Of a DNA stretch of 64,000 nt, positions 1-8,825 are shown in pieces (the stretch's first letter is position 1; each line of letters opens with the position of its first letter). The position numbers and the translations under genes were made by a program. The notes beneath the pieces were generated by a model. That model worked only from the letters and a program-made list of their open reading frames with translations. It was not told where the DNA came from and ran no database searches. Source of the DNA: Ignavibacteriota bacterium (GTDB lineage: Bacteria > Bacteroidota > Ignavibacteria > SZUA-365); contig JACRFB010000060.1 in NCBI GenBank assembly GCA_016218045.1, forward strand, positions 24,343 to 88,342. Direction: 5' to 3'.

Positions 1-1145
1 AGAAGGTCAAGAATGCCTGTCGATTCAAACACGGCGATCGTTCGAGCCCTGAATTTATCGTCGTCGGACAACTGGTGTGCTTCGTTGCGAAGGAACCAGC
101 GTCCTTCAATCGATGTGTGGTTCCCGTCCAATAAAATACTCGCCTGATGCGGCAGACGCCGGTACACGAACGGTGCGTGTGTGTTGAGCACGCCGCATTG
201 GTGATTCGACATGTCGAACAGTGCCTGCGCGTAGCTCACCTCGTCATCAAAAAATTCGTTGTCGAGTTTGATCAGTGTGTGAGGCACCCTGTAGCGAGCG
301 GCAATCGAGCGGGCAATACGCAGATCGTGGCCCTCGGCGATATAATGTGTGACGGACGGCAGTCGATGTCCACAGCGGAGCGTCGCCGCCAAAATGGTTC
401 GACTGTCGAAGCCGCCCGTGAGGCCCGCTATTGCCTCGGGATATTTCCGCAGCAGCCGCGCGTGTGCCGTGATAAAGGCCTCGGCTGTCTCATCCAGCAG
501 TCGCGGGGAGTAGTCCTCCTGTGAAAAATGAATTGACCAATAGCGCCGCTCGACGATATCTGCACCGGAAAATCGGGGGACAATCTCCGTGCCCGCTTTC
601 ATTCTGCGAATGCCGCGCACCATGGTCGAGCCGTCGAGTGTCTGGCCGAAACACGCTATCTGCGCGAAGGCATCCTCGTCGAGTGTGCCTCCTCCGGGCA
701 GCAGCGATCTGAGGAACGCGATACTCGTGGATGCGGCAAAAAAGGTTCGTGAAGCGGTGTAGTAGAGCGGGAGTGATCCCCAGCAATCGTTGAGCACACG
801 GATCCGCCCATCGTGATATGCGGCGGCGACAAACATGCCGTTGGCTTGCGGGAAGAGGCCTTCGTGAGGAAGATCGATCAGTGTGTGTGGTGTGTATTCG
901 AGTACGGAATCGGTGAAGAATACTCCGTCGACGATTCCCAGCGCTCCGGTATCGGGATCGGCGGAGAAGCGCGAGAAGTCACTGTTGTCTCGCAATGCGA
1001 TCGAGGCCATGAGGCAGCACCCGTCGTCTGAATCACGCATGCGCACAGCGTAGTCCGGCATGGCGGTCCTGAAATGCGCCCGCACGCTCTCGATACGAGA
1101 GGGTTCACGCGAGTATATCAGACTGATCCCCGATGGATGGTCCAT
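1..1145 (-). CDS. asparagine synthase-like protein (partial, 3' end beyond window)
   Basis: The frame is open from an ATG at 1145 to the left edge (381 codons) with no stop, so the gene is cut by the window. Around residues 242-248 it has TGGFDSR, the ATP-pyrophosphatase signature of the asparagine synthase family (usual form SGGxDS). The N-terminal ~200 residues resemble the glutaminase-like half, including a stretch with NDCWGSLPLYY. The protein starts Met-Asp, so the catalytic Cys that normally follows the initiator Met in glutamine-dependent enzymes is absent. The domain may therefore be non-catalytic or the enzyme may use ammonia or another nucleophile. Such proteins often make amide or peptide-like linkages in surface polysaccharide or natural-product clusters rather than asparagine. 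A purine-rich GGGAGGA lies about 16 bases upstream. The true substrate is unknown. Confidence 0.8.
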   Translation of the reverse strand, partial: MDHPSGISLIYSREPSRIESVRAHFRTAMPDYAVRMRDSDDGCCLMASIALRDNSDFSRFSADPDTGALGIVDGVFFTDSVLEYTPHTLIDLPHEGLFPQANGMFVAAAYHDGRIRVLNDCWGSLPLYYTASRTFFAASTSIAFLRSLLPGGGTLDEDAFAQIACFGQTLDGSTMVRGIRRMKAGTEIVPRFSGADIVERRYWSIHFSQEDYSPRLLDETAEAFITAHARLLRKYPEAIAGLTGGFDSRTILAATLRCGHRLPSVTHYIAEGHDLRIARSIAARYRVPHTLIKLDNEFFDDEVSYAQALFDMSNHQCGVLNTHAPFVYRRLPHQASILLDGNHTSIEGRWFLRNEAHQLSDDDKFRARTIAVFESTGILDL

Positions 1146-1304
1146 GATCGCAGTCTACTTTTTCCTCCCAAAAAACACAAATCGACGAGACCGAATCATC
1201 AGGGAATTGTGCCGTATTCTTTTCGAATGAAAAGTGCTATCATACGTGTTTATGACACAGCCGGAAAGCGGCGCTGCACGGATGAAATTCTCACGGAGAG
1301 AGAG

Positions 1305-2180
1305 ATGAATCAACACATGGCAATCGGCATACTCGGCGGTGGCGCGATGGGACGCGGTATCGCCATCGCGGCGCTGCTGGCGGAGAAACGCGTGACGTTG
1401 TTCGACGCGTTTATCGAGAGCCGCGACGCGGCGTGGGACGGCATCAGCCGCACGCTTTCGGGTCTCGTGGACAAGGGGAAGATTCCCGCGGAACAGCGCG
1501 ACAGGGCTCTTTCCGCCCTGCGCATCACGGGCGGCTTCGACGAACTCGTTTCGTCGAGCATTGTCATCGAGGCGGTGCCGGAATCGCTCGAACTCAAGAA
1601 GCGGCTCTTTGCCGACCTCTCCGCGCTCTGCGACGAGCGGACCATCTTCGCTTCCAACACGTCTTCTCTTTCCATCACCGTTCTGTCGACGGGTGTGAAG
1701 AATCCATCGCGCGTGGCGGGCATGCACTTCTTCAATCCCGCCCATCTGATGAAACTTGTCGAAGTCGTGGCGGGCCGTTTTACATCCGACGACACCATCG
1801 ACAGCGTAATGCAGCTCGCGCGTGAACTCGGGAAGACGCCCGTCGAAACGCGCGACACCCCCGGCTTCATCGTGAACCGCGTGGCGCGGCCCTTCTACAC
1901 CGAATCGCTGCGCATCGCCGAGGAGCGTGTGGCCGACATCGACACCATCGACCGCATCGTGCGCGGACACGGATTCCGTATGGGACCCTTCGAGCTGATG
2001 GACTTCATCGGCCACGATGTGAATTACGAAGTCACGCGCTCGCTCTACGAGGCATTTAATGGCGAACCGCGGTACCGTCCCTCGTTTCTTCAGAAAGCCC
2101 TTGTCGAAGCCGGCCTCTTCGGACGCAAATCGGGCAGGGGATTTTATACATACGACACGGAGCAAGGAACTAGGAAGTAG
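1305..2180 (+). CDS. 3-hydroxyacyl-CoA dehydrogenase (3-hydroxybutyryl-CoA dehydrogenase type)
   Basis: 291-residue protein that should oxidise (S)-3-hydroxyacyl-CoA to 3-ketoacyl-CoA with NAD+, in beta-oxidation or a butyryl/phenylacetyl-CoA pathway. The N-terminal Rossmann motif is GILGGGAMGRGIA (residues ~8-20). The catalytic region includes SNTSSLSIT and the His of HFFNPAHLMKLVEVV; the C-terminal helical domain has TPGFIVNR and ends in GLFGRKSGRGFYTY. Length fits the short single-domain PaaH/Hbd family (~280-290 aa). The start at 1305 is preceded by GGAGAGAGAG, and upstream in-frame Met codons would add unrelated sequence. The last eight residues (after FYTYD) and the TAG stop are encoded by the first units of the adjoining tandem repeat, so the original C-terminus has been altered by the repeat. 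Confidence 0.92.
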   Translation: MNQHMAIGILGGGAMGRGIAIAALLAEKRVTLFDAFIESRDAAWDGISRTLSGLVDKGKIPAEQRDRALSALRITGGFDELVSSSIVIEAVPESLELKKRLFADLSALCDERTIFASNTSSLSITVLSTGVKNPSRVAGMHFFNPAHLMKLVEVVAGRFTSDDTIDSVMQLARELGKTPVETRDTPGFIVNRVARPFYTESLRIAEERVADIDTIDRIVRGHGFRMGPFELMDFIGHDVNYEVTRSLYEAFNGEPRYRPSFLQKALVEAGLFGRKSGRGFYTYDTEQGTRK

Positions 2181-2258
2181 GAACGAGGAGCTAGGAACTA
2201 GGAACTAGGAAGTAGGAAGTAGGAAGTAGGAACGAGGAGCTAGGATCTAGTAACGAGG
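2165..2258. repeat. short tandem repeat array (AGGAACT / AGGAAGT units)
   Basis: Degenerate 7-8 base units of the type TAGGAACT, TAGGAAGT and GGAACGAGG, starting inside the last codons of the upstream dehydrogenase gene. The unit is the reverse-complement relative of the TTCCTAG units in the arrays near 13 kb. Confidence 0.9.
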
Positions 2259-2270
2259 CTCACATCAAAT

Positions 2271-2470
2271 CAGTTCCCAGTTCCCAGTCCCCAGTTCCCA
2301 GTTCCCAGTCCCCAGTTCCCAGTCCCCAGTCCCCAGTTCCCAGTCCCCAGATCCTAGTTCCCAGTCCCCAGTCCCCAGTCCCCAGTCCCCAGTTCCCAGT
2401 CCCCAGTTCCCAGTCCCCAGTCCCCAGTTCCCAGTTCCCAGTTCCCACTCCCTACTCCCAACTCCCCAGT
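2271..2470. repeat. heptanucleotide tandem repeat array (CCCAGTT / CCCAGTC)
   Basis: About 28 head-to-tail 7-base units, CCCAGTT or CCCAGTC, fill nearly the whole gap between the two dehydrogenase-like genes. Because 7 is not a multiple of 3, the array reads open in several frames and gives artificial peptides with a GNWELGT repeat on the minus strand. The organisation resembles the heptameric STRR sequences described in heterocystous cyanobacteria. No unique spacers separate the units, so it is not CRISPR. Confidence 0.95.
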
Positions 2471-2479
2471 CCGAACACC

Positions 2480-3196
2480 ATGAACCTTCTCTTTACCGGC
2501 CCCGCGGCAATAATCAACGACTGGATCTCGGTCTGTGAGAGCCACACCTGCCATGTGTACAGCAGGGATGCGAAGAAGACCCTGTCGAAACATGCGCATA
2601 AAATCGACGCGCTCGACGACGTGCGTGATCTCGACCTGGTGTTCAATTTTCATGTTGGATCCACACCGAAGAGGCAGGCGCTCATCGACGAGATAGTGAC
2701 CTACACCGGAGGCAAGGTGCCTGTGCTCTGCAACACTGTAGCGGTCAGTGCCACGGAGGTTGCGACATGGACGCGGAAGCCCGCCTGCATCATTGGCGTG
2801 GGCGCACTGCCTGGACTGCTTGCGGGAGAATGTGTCGAGGTGGCCTTCCCGCACGGAAACACACGTGCGCACGAAGCAGTGCTGCGCGGCTTCATCGAAA
2901 GTGTGGGCAAGACGATGGAAGTGGTTGCCGACGAGGTGGGTCTCGTGTTTCCACGAGTGCTGTGTTCCATCCTGAACGAGGCGCTGTTTGCGCTGCAGCA
3001 GGGTGTGGCCACGGAAGAGGATATCGAGACGTCGATGAAGCTCGCCGTGAATTATCCGCGCGGACCCTTCGAATGGGGGGCGCTCATCGGGTGGCGCAAT
3101 GTGTACACGATAGTGACAGCGTTGCACACCACGCTCGGCGACGACCGCTACCGCCCAGCGCCGCTGCTGCGCAAACTCGCGCTCTCGGCGGACTGA
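2480..3196 (+). CDS. divergent 3-hydroxyacyl-CoA dehydrogenase-family protein
   Basis: 238 residues. The C-terminal ~120 residues ([27 protein letters not shown] onwards, with [13 protein letters not shown]) match the helical 3HCDH C-terminal domain that binds the acyl-CoA and makes the dimer. The N-terminal part has no recognisable GxGxxG NAD-binding motif, and the HxFNP catalytic segment is replaced by [17 protein letters not shown], so catalysis is doubtful. It lies just downstream of a canonical family member and may be a structural partner or a divergent enzyme. The ATG at 2480 follows the end of the repeat array without a clear ribosome-binding site. Its stop abuts the stop of the convergent gene (3194-3199, no gap). 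Confidence 0.75.
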   Translation: MNLLFTGPAAIINDWISVCESHTCHVYSRDAKKTLSKHAHKIDALDDVRDLDLVFNFHVGSTPKRQALIDEIVTYTGGKVPVLCNTVAVSATEVATWTRKPACIIGVGALPGLLAGECVEVAFPHGNTRAHEAVLRGFIESVGKTMEVVADEVGLVFPRVLCSILNEALFALQQGVATEEDIETSMKLAVNYPRGPFEWGALIGWRNVYTIVTALHTTLGDDRYRPAPLLRKLALSAD

Positions 3197-4225
3197 TCAG
3201 GGCGCCTCGCGCAGCTCCGTTCCCCGCGCGGGTTTGTCGATCGCCGCGCCCGCGCCCGCAACACGCGCGAACAATAATTGCGCGTGCGGCAGCAGAGCGG
3301 GATCCGCGAAGGTCCGCGCGTCGAGGACGACACCGCGCAACCACGGTGCTCCCGCGGCATTACGCGCGCGGTCCAGCGCCCCTGGCGCGGGGGCCGCGAG
3401 CATGGACTCACGCGCGCCGGTGAACATCGTAAGCGCGCTGTGCAGCACAAAACGCACAGTGCCCGCAGCAAGGAGGACAGGGCGGTGTGCCGCCAGACTC
3501 AAGGCAGCGCATCGCAGGCTGTCGGCCCGGCCGTCCATGTCGGCATCGGGAGCAACCGCGAGGAATTCTATATGGGGCAGGTCCGCGGTGCGCGCCGCGT
3601 CGGCCGTGTCGGAAATATTCAGACCGAGTGGTCCGGAATAAATACGGTGCATGGATGCCACGCGTGAAGCGCTGATTGCGGGATCGTCCCCGGCCCCGGA
3701 CGCGAGCACGTCCCGCGGAAGGATCATCGCCGATGCGCCTCCGTCACGCGCGGCGCGCGCGAGCGCGGCAAGCCATTCGTCGGTCGGTGCAACAGGCGCC
3801 GGAGCGCCGGCATCGCCGCGCGCGCGCGAAATTCCCGCCCATACCACCGGCTCCATGCCGTTTTCGCGCAGCAACAGCAGGGCTTCGCGCAGTTCGGCCG
3901 TCTCTCGCTCGAACCACTCGATACGCGGCGCGGCCGGACTCGTCCGCCACGCGCAGACGGTGAGAGCAACGCCCTGCGCGCCCGCCTTGCGCCATGAAGC
4001 GATCAGCGATGCCGCCTCGCCGGCGTCCCGCGGGAACTCAGCGAGCGGCAGCACGAGCAGCAGCGCGGGGCGCGCGAGCGGACGCGGTGGCAGCTCGCCT
4101 TCGGGCCGGTCTCCGTCGCCGGGCAGCAGGACCGCACGGTAGTTCCAGGCAAGGGCCAGGAACAGCAGCGCGAGTATCGCGTAGGCGGCACGTTTCGATG
4201 TGCGCGGGGATAAACTGTCGGTCAT
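3197..4225 (-). CDS. membrane-anchored protein, possible glycosidase-like TIM barrel
   Basis: 342 residues from the ATG at 4225, which overlaps the mfd stop (ATGA), so it is translationally coupled to mfd. Residues ~10-32 form one hydrophobic segment (AYAILALLFLALAWNY) after a basic start, i.e. an N-terminal anchor with a large extracytoplasmic domain. The alternating strand/helix pattern (LLLVLPLAEF, GAQGVALTVCAW, GMEPVVWAGI, GASAMILPRD, GLNISD, IEFLAVAP) suggests a (beta/alpha)8 barrel such as a GH113-like glycosidase, but I see no confirmed catalytic acid pair. Very Ala/Arg-rich (GC-rich codons). Function not assigned. Confidence 0.7.
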   Translation of the reverse strand: MTDSLSPRTSKRAAYAILALLFLALAWNYRAVLLPGDGDRPEGELPPRPLARPALLLVLPLAEFPRDAGEAASLIASWRKAGAQGVALTVCAWRTSPAAPRIEWFERETAELREALLLLRENGMEPVVWAGISRARGDAGAPAPVAPTDEWLAALARAARDGGASAMILPRDVLASGAGDDPAISASRVASMHRIYSGPLGLNISDTADAARTADLPHIEFLAVAPDADMDGRADSLRCAALSLAAHRPVLLAAGTVRFVLHSALTMFTGARESMLAAPAPGALDRARNAAGAPWLRGVVLDARTFADPALLPHAQLLFARVAGAGAAIDKPARGTELREAP

Positions 4226-7200
4226 GCGACTCCTTCGGTCCCGTTCTTCGCATCCGCCGCGGCCGCGCGGATTTTTTCCGCCGCCGCGAGGCACAGGTCA
4301 AGCATCTCGGCCAGCAGCGCCGCCACATCGGCGCGTGTCTCCACGCCCGAAATCACGAGGCGCAGTTCGCGCGCGTCCTGCTCGAGCTTCATGCGATGTT
4401 TGTGTGCCATGATCCAATCCACCAGCGCCTGGAAATGTTTCTCGTAGAACACCGTGTCGTCTTCCGGCGGGAAGGCCAGCACAAGGCGCGTGGCCTGGTA
4501 GGTGACGCGCGCCAGGCGGATGCGCGCGGCCACGAGACGCTGCCGCACGACGGAGAGCAGGTTGATCGTCTCCTCGGGCGGACGGCCGAACCGGTCCGCG
4601 ATTTCGTCGGCAATCGTGTCGATGGCCTCGTCGCTGTCGCTGTTGTAGAGCCGCTTGTACAGGTCGAAACGTTCGGTGGAATTTCCGACGTAGGTCTGAG
4701 GCAGATACGCGTCGAGCCCCAGTTCCATCGTCACGTCGTCGCGCGGCCGTTCGGGTTCCTCGGGCCTGTCCGCGAACACCTCGGTGAATTCCTCCTGCTT
4801 CAGTTCCGACACGGCTTCCTCGATCGTGCGCAGATACAGCTCGAAGCCGATGTCGGCGATGAAGCCGCTCTGCTCGGCGCCGAGCAGATTGCCCGCGCCG
4901 CGTATCTCGAGGTCGCGCATCGCGAGGTGGAAACCCGAACCCAGATCCGAAAACTCCTCGAGCGCCTGCAGGCGTTTGACGGCGTCGCGTGTCATGCGCG
5001 CCTCGGGCGGCACAAGGAAATACGCGTAGGCCTGGATGTTCGAGCGGCCGACGCGCCCGCGCAACTGGTACAGTTCGGCCAGGCCGAAGCGCTCGGCGCG
5101 GTGCACAAAAATCGTGTTCGCATTCGGGATATCCAGACCCGATTCGATGATTTTTGTGGTGACAAGCACGTCCACACGTTTTTCGAGGAAGCGGGTCATG
5201 ACCCGTTCGAGTTCCGCGCCCGTCATCTGTCCGTGTGCGATGGCGATGCGCACGCCGGGCACGATCGCGCGGATTTTTCCGGCCAGCGTCTCGAGGTCGC
5301 CGATGCGGTCGTTGACAAAATACACCTGGCCGCCGCGCTTCATCTCGCGCGTGATGCCCTCCAGCACGGTGTCCTTCTCGAAAGGCAGGATGCTCGTGAG
5401 CACGGGGAGGCGGTTTTTCGGGGGTGTCTCGATGATCGAGAGGTCGCGCGCGCCGAGCAGCGAGAAGTTGAGCGTGCGCGGAATCGGCGTGGCGGTGAGC
5501 GCCAGCGTGTCGACGTGCTCGCGCAAACGGCGCAGTTTTTCCTTCGCGGCCACGCCGAAACGATGCTCCTCGTCGATGATCAGCAGGCCGAGATCCTTGA
5601 AGGCGACGTCGGCGCTGAGCATGCGGTGCGTCCCGATCACGATGTCGACGCCGCCGCGCTTGAGACGGTCGATCACCGCGGCCTGCTCGGCCTTGGTCTT
5701 GAAACGCGACAGCGATTCGACCACCACGGAGTAGCGGTGCAGGCGGTCGTGAAAGGTGTTGAAGTGCTGCTGTGCAAGGATGGTGGTGGGCACGAGCACG
5801 GCCGTCTGTTTGCCGTCGAGCGCGGCCTTGAACGCCGCGCGGATCGCCACCTCGGTTTTACCGTATCCGACGTCGCCGCACACGAGCCGGTCCATCGGCA
5901 CGGCCGATTCCATGTCGCGCTTCACGTCGATGGTGGCGCGCTCCTGGTCGGGCGTGTCCTCGTAAATAAAGGATGCCTCCATCTCTTTCTGCCAGCCGCC
6001 GTCGGGCGAGAAGGCGTGGCCGCGCACGGCCTTGCGTTTTGCGTACAGCGCGATAAGGTCGCGCGCGATGTCCTTGAGCCGCTTCCGCGTGCGCTCCTTG
6101 AGGCGGTCCCACTCGCCGGAACCCAGCTTCGAGAGGGCGGGTGTCGCGCCCTCCTCCGACGAGTAGCGCTGCAGCCGCGCGATGTACGCGAGGTTCACAT
6201 ACAGCACGTCGTCGCCCGCGTACAGCACCTTCGCGGTTTCCTGCACGCCGCCGTTCACCGTGATGGTCTGCAGACCGACAAATTTGCCGATGCCCTTGTC
6301 CACGTGCACCACGTAGTCGCCCGGCTTCAATTGCCGCAGCTCGCGCAGCGAGAGGCCGCGCGCGCCTTTTTTGGCGGACTTCTGTATGCGCTGCCGGTTG
6401 AAGACCTGGTGTTCGGTGAGCACCACGAAACCCGCGGCGGGCAGGACAAAGCCGCGGCTGACGGGACAGAACAGCGCGGTGCGCGGGGCAGCGGGAGGCG
6501 GCTCGTCGTCGTCGTCGCCGTAGGCGCCTGGTCCGCGCAGCGGCGCGTGGAGCAGGTCGTCGAGCCGCAGGGCCTGCTGCTCGGAATCGGCCACGAGGTA
6601 CACGTCGCGCGGCAGCAGGGCGCATTCGTCGAGGTACTCGCGCAGCAGCGTGATCGAGCCGTTGAAGGCGGGCTGCGTCTCCGCGCCGATGTCGAGCGCC
6701 TCGGCGCTGCCCGCAAGCGCGGGGATCTCGAAGGCCGCGAACAGCGCGAGCGCCATGCGCAGATCCTCGCCGCGGCCGCGCGTCTCAGCTTCGCGCGCGA
6801 GCAGGTCGGGATTGTCGATGAAAAACACGGCGTCGTTGGCCGCGTGGTCGAACAACGTCGCGGGACGGTCGGCCGCCTCGTCGGCGAGAAACAGCGACGT
6901 CACAAAACCCACGGTCTCGAGCGACCGGATCGAGCGCTGGTTCAGCGGATCGAATTCGCGGATCGACTCGACCATGTCGCCGAGAAATTCGATGCGCAGC
7001 GGATTGTCGAATCCGACCGGAAACACGTCGACGATGCCGCCGCGCACGGCATAATCGCCCGTCGCACCCACAAAGTCGTTCCGCTCGAAACCGCCGAAGG
7101 CGAGACGGCGGGTCAGTTCCTCCTGGCGCAGCGACGCGTACATCTCGACGGTCAGCGAATGCTCGTTGAGCGCGCGGGCCGAGGGCGCCTCGCTCAAAGC

Positions 7201-7590
7201 GCTCTCGGCATCGGTCACGATGAGGCGCACCGGATTTTCGCGCACGGCGCGCAACACGTCGGCCTGCTCGGCCATGTGGTCGTCGAAGCTCGCGACCTGC
7301 CGGTTTGTCGCGGCGGAACGTGGCGCAAGAAACAGGAGTTCCTTGTCCGATAATACCAGCCCCGCGTCGTTCCATGCGTCGCGGGCCGAGGCGCCGTCGG
7401 CGCAGACCAGCACGACCTGCGTGGCATGCTCGCGGAAGTAGAGGGCGGCAAGAAGCCCGGGCAGGGAACCGGCGAGTCCGCGCAACCGCTGCGGCGCGCC
7501 CGGGGAGGGACGCGCGGCGAGCAGGCGCACGACGGGCTCGGCCCGGCGCAGGCGCTCGAGGAACGGGGGAGGGGGGATGGTGGTGCTCAC
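4222..7590 (-). CDS. mfd: transcription-repair coupling factor Mfd
   Basis: 1122 residues, the normal length of Mfd, the ATP-driven translocase that removes stalled RNA polymerase and recruits UvrA. Visible parts in order: a UvrB-like N-terminal module (to ~residue 380); the polymerase-interacting domain starting at LKPGDYVVHVDKGIGKF (~residue 425); the superfamily 2 motor with Walker A GDVGYGKTEVA (~residue 570), DEEH Walker B (~670), TATPIPRT and the GRVGR motif of the second RecA lobe; and a C-terminal TRCF domain. Transcribed in the order DUF971 gene (31-base gap), mfd, membrane protein (4-base overlap). The antisense strand has a very long open frame, which is a GC-rich shadow. Confidence 0.98.
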   Translation of the reverse strand: MSTTIPPPPFLERLRRAEPVVRLLAARPSPGAPQRLRGLAGSLPGLLAALYFREHATQVVLVCADGASARDAWNDAGLVLSDKELLFLAPRSAATNRQVASFDDHMAEQADVLRAVRENPVRLIVTDAESALSEAPSARALNEHSLTVEMYASLRQEELTRRLAFGGFERNDFVGATGDYAVRGGIVDVFPVGFDNPLRIEFLGDMVESIREFDPLNQRSIRSLETVGFVTSLFLADEAADRPATLFDHAANDAVFFIDNPDLLAREAETRGRGEDLRMALALFAAFEIPALAGSAEALDIGAETQPAFNGSITLLREYLDECALLPRDVYLVADSEQQALRLDDLLHAPLRGPGAYGDDDDEPPPAAPRTALFCPVSRGFVLPAAGFVVLTEHQVFNRQRIQKSAKKGARGLSLRELRQLKPGDYVVHVDKGIGKFVGLQTITVNGGVQETAKVLYAGDDVLYVNLAYIARLQRYSSEEGATPALSKLGSGEWDRLKERTRKRLKDIARDLIALYAKRKAVRGHAFSPDGGWQKEMEASFIYEDTPDQERATIDVKRDMESAVPMDRLVCGDVGYGKTEVAIRAAFKAALDGKQTAVLVPTTILAQQHFNTFHDRLHRYSVVVESLSRFKTKAEQAAVIDRLKRGGVDIVIGTHRMLSADVAFKDLGLLIIDEEHRFGVAAKEKLRRLREHVDTLALTATPIPRTLNFSLLGARDLSIIETPPKNRLPVLTSILPFEKDTVLEGITREMKRGGQVYFVNDRIGDLETLAGKIRAIVPGVRIAIAHGQMTGAELERVMTRFLEKRVDVLVTTKIIESGLDIPNANTIFVHRAERFGLAELYQLRGRVGRSNIQAYAYFLVPPEARMTRDAVKRLQALEEFSDLGSGFHLAMRDLEIRGAGNLLGAEQSGFIADIGFELYLRTIEEAVSELKQEEFTEVFADRPEEPERPRDDVTMELGLDAYLPQTYVGNSTERFDLYKRLYNSDSDEAIDTIADEIADRFGRPPEETINLLSVVRQRLVAARIRLARVTYQATRLVLAFPPEDDTVFYEKHFQALVDWIMAHKHRMKLEQDARELRLVISGVETRADVAALLAEMLDLCLAAAEKIRAAAADAKNGTEGVA

Positions 7591-7621
7591 GGTGCGGGGA
7601 TCATCGCCGCGGCTGCCGCCC

Positions 7622-7918
7622 TCAGGGCGCCGGCGCGATCTCCTTCAGGTAGTCGTAGGTGTAAATGCCCGTGCCGTGCCCGTCCTTCCACGAGAACTGT
7701 ATCGCGTAGGTGCCGACGGGGGTCACTGATGCGAGTGTCAGCGCGTCGCGCGTGAAAAGAGGAATGAAGGACGGTCCGCGATCGCGCGCATCGGCGCCGC
7801 ACTGCGCGCAGGGGCAGCGCTTGCGCAGCAGCGAGAGAGGGTAGACGTCGGTCGATCCGTCGTCCCAGGCGACGGAAAGCGCTCCCTCGGCTGTCATGGA
7901 TATTTTGCTCGGTCGCAT
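7622..7918 (-). CDS. DUF971 family protein
   Basis: 98 residues from the ATG at 7918 (GAAAGG upstream). It has the DUF971/gamma-butyrobetaine-hydroxylase N-terminal-like pattern: L-V-W-DDGSTDVYPLSLLRKRCPCAQC (~residues 18-40), then PVGTYAIQFSWKDGHGTGIYTYDYL. The Cys-Pro-Cys-x-x-Cys cluster suggests metal (Zn or Fe-S) binding. Small stand-alone DUF971 proteins are often found near Mrp/ApbC Fe-S carriers, but their role is not established. Probably co-transcribed with mfd. A downstream Met at 7897 is a possible alternative start. Confidence 0.88.
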   Translation of the reverse strand: MRPSKISMTAEGALSVAWDDGSTDVYPLSLLRKRCPCAQCGADARDRGPSFIPLFTRDALTLASVTPVGTYAIQFSWKDGHGTGIYTYDYLKEIAPAP

Positions 7919-7924
7919 TGCGGA

Positions 7925-7955
7925 TTGCCTTTCAGTGGGGTCTCGTCTAACTTGC
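7925..7955 (+). promoter_or_regulatory. predicted pyrF promoter (TTG-N20-TAACTTGC)
   Basis: TTG at 7925-7927 and TAACTTGC at 7948-7955 with 20 bases between, matching the arrangement also seen before era, the tRNA-Gly and other genes here. It would start transcription ~35 bases before pyrF. Confidence 0.45.
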
Positions 7956-7996
7956 ATGGAATTGTTCGTTTTCGAACCACCTCCGAACATCCCGCC

Positions 7997-8818
7997 ATGC
8001 ACTTCCTGGAAAAATTAGACGGCATCACGTCGAAAAACAAAAGTCTCGTCTGCGTGGGCCTCGATACCGACCCCGCGAAGATACCCGCGCAGCTCGGGGC
8101 GGACCCCGACGGCGTCATCGCCTTCAACCGCGCCATCATCGAGGCGACCGCCGACGTCGCCCAGTCCTACAAGCTCAATCTCGCCTTTTACGAGGCCCTC
8201 GGCGCGCGCGCGCACGAAGTGCTGCGGCGCACCCTCGACGCGATTCCGCCGGGTCTTGTGACCATAGGCGATGGCAAGCGCGGCGATATCGGCAACACCT
8301 CCGCCATGTACGCCTCGGCCCTCTTCGACGATCTGGGTTTCGATGCCGTCACCGTTGCGCCGTACATGGGGCGCGACTCGGTGCAGCCCTTCCTCGCGCA
8401 CGCCGACAAGGGCGTGTTTATCCTCGCGCTCACGTCGAACGCGGGCTCGAAGGACTTCCAATACCTGCAGGTCGACGGAGCGCCGCTGTACCGCCGCGTC
8501 ATCGACACGATCCTGACATGGAACGAACACGGCAACTGCGGACTCGTCGTCGGCGCGACACATCCCTCCGAACTGGCCGACATCCGCGCTCACGTGGGCG
8601 AACTGCCCATCCTCGTGCCCGGACTCGGCGCGCAGGGCGGTGATGTGGAACTGTCGGTGAAGGCCGGTGTCACGCCCGCGGGCCTGCGCGCCGTCTTCAA
8701 CTCCAGCCGTGGCATCCTCTACGCGAGCAAGGGCGACGATTTCGCCGCGCGCGCGCGCGAGGCCGCCATCGCGATGCGCGACGAAATCAACGGGCATCTG
8801 CCCGCCGCGTCCCGGTAA
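7997..8818 (+). CDS. pyrF: orotidine 5'-phosphate decarboxylase
   Basis: 273 residues. Converts OMP to UMP, the last step of de novo pyrimidine synthesis, in the cytoplasm. The catalytic motif DGKRGDIGNT (~residues 93-102) and the phosphate-binding end FNSSRGILYAS identify the longer type-2 PyrF subfamily common in FCB bacteria and Actinobacteria. Other conserved pieces are VGLDTDP near the start and LVPGLGAQGGD. The start at 7997 gives the family N-terminus; upstream in-frame Met codons lie in the leader. larC begins 7 bases after the stop, so the two may be co-transcribed. Confidence 0.96.
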   Translation: MHFLEKLDGITSKNKSLVCVGLDTDPAKIPAQLGADPDGVIAFNRAIIEATADVAQSYKLNLAFYEALGARAHEVLRRTLDAIPPGLVTIGDGKRGDIGNTSAMYASALFDDLGFDAVTVAPYMGRDSVQPFLAHADKGVFILALTSNAGSKDFQYLQVDGAPLYRRVIDTILTWNEHGNCGLVVGATHPSELADIRAHVGELPILVPGLGAQGGDVELSVKAGVTPAGLRAVFNSSRGILYASKGDDFAARAREAAIAMRDEINGHLPAASR

Positions 8819-8825
8819 AGGCCGC

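Noticed and set aside
2271..2470. Tandem repeats as CRISPR array
   Set aside because: Units are 7 bases long and contiguous, with no unique spacers and no cas genes; same holds for the arrays near 13 kb, 19 kb, 34.8 kb and 63.9 kb.
2260..3127. Minus-strand frames with GNWELGT peptide repeats
   Set aside because: Translation of the heptamer array; 7-base units with no stop stay open in several frames. They also overlap a real gene.
3994..7353. 1119-codon open frame antisense to mfd
   Set aside because: Very long but exactly opposite a well-conserved gene; composition (many Arg, His, Val, Gly, Gln) is that of a GC-rich mirror frame. No domain recognised.
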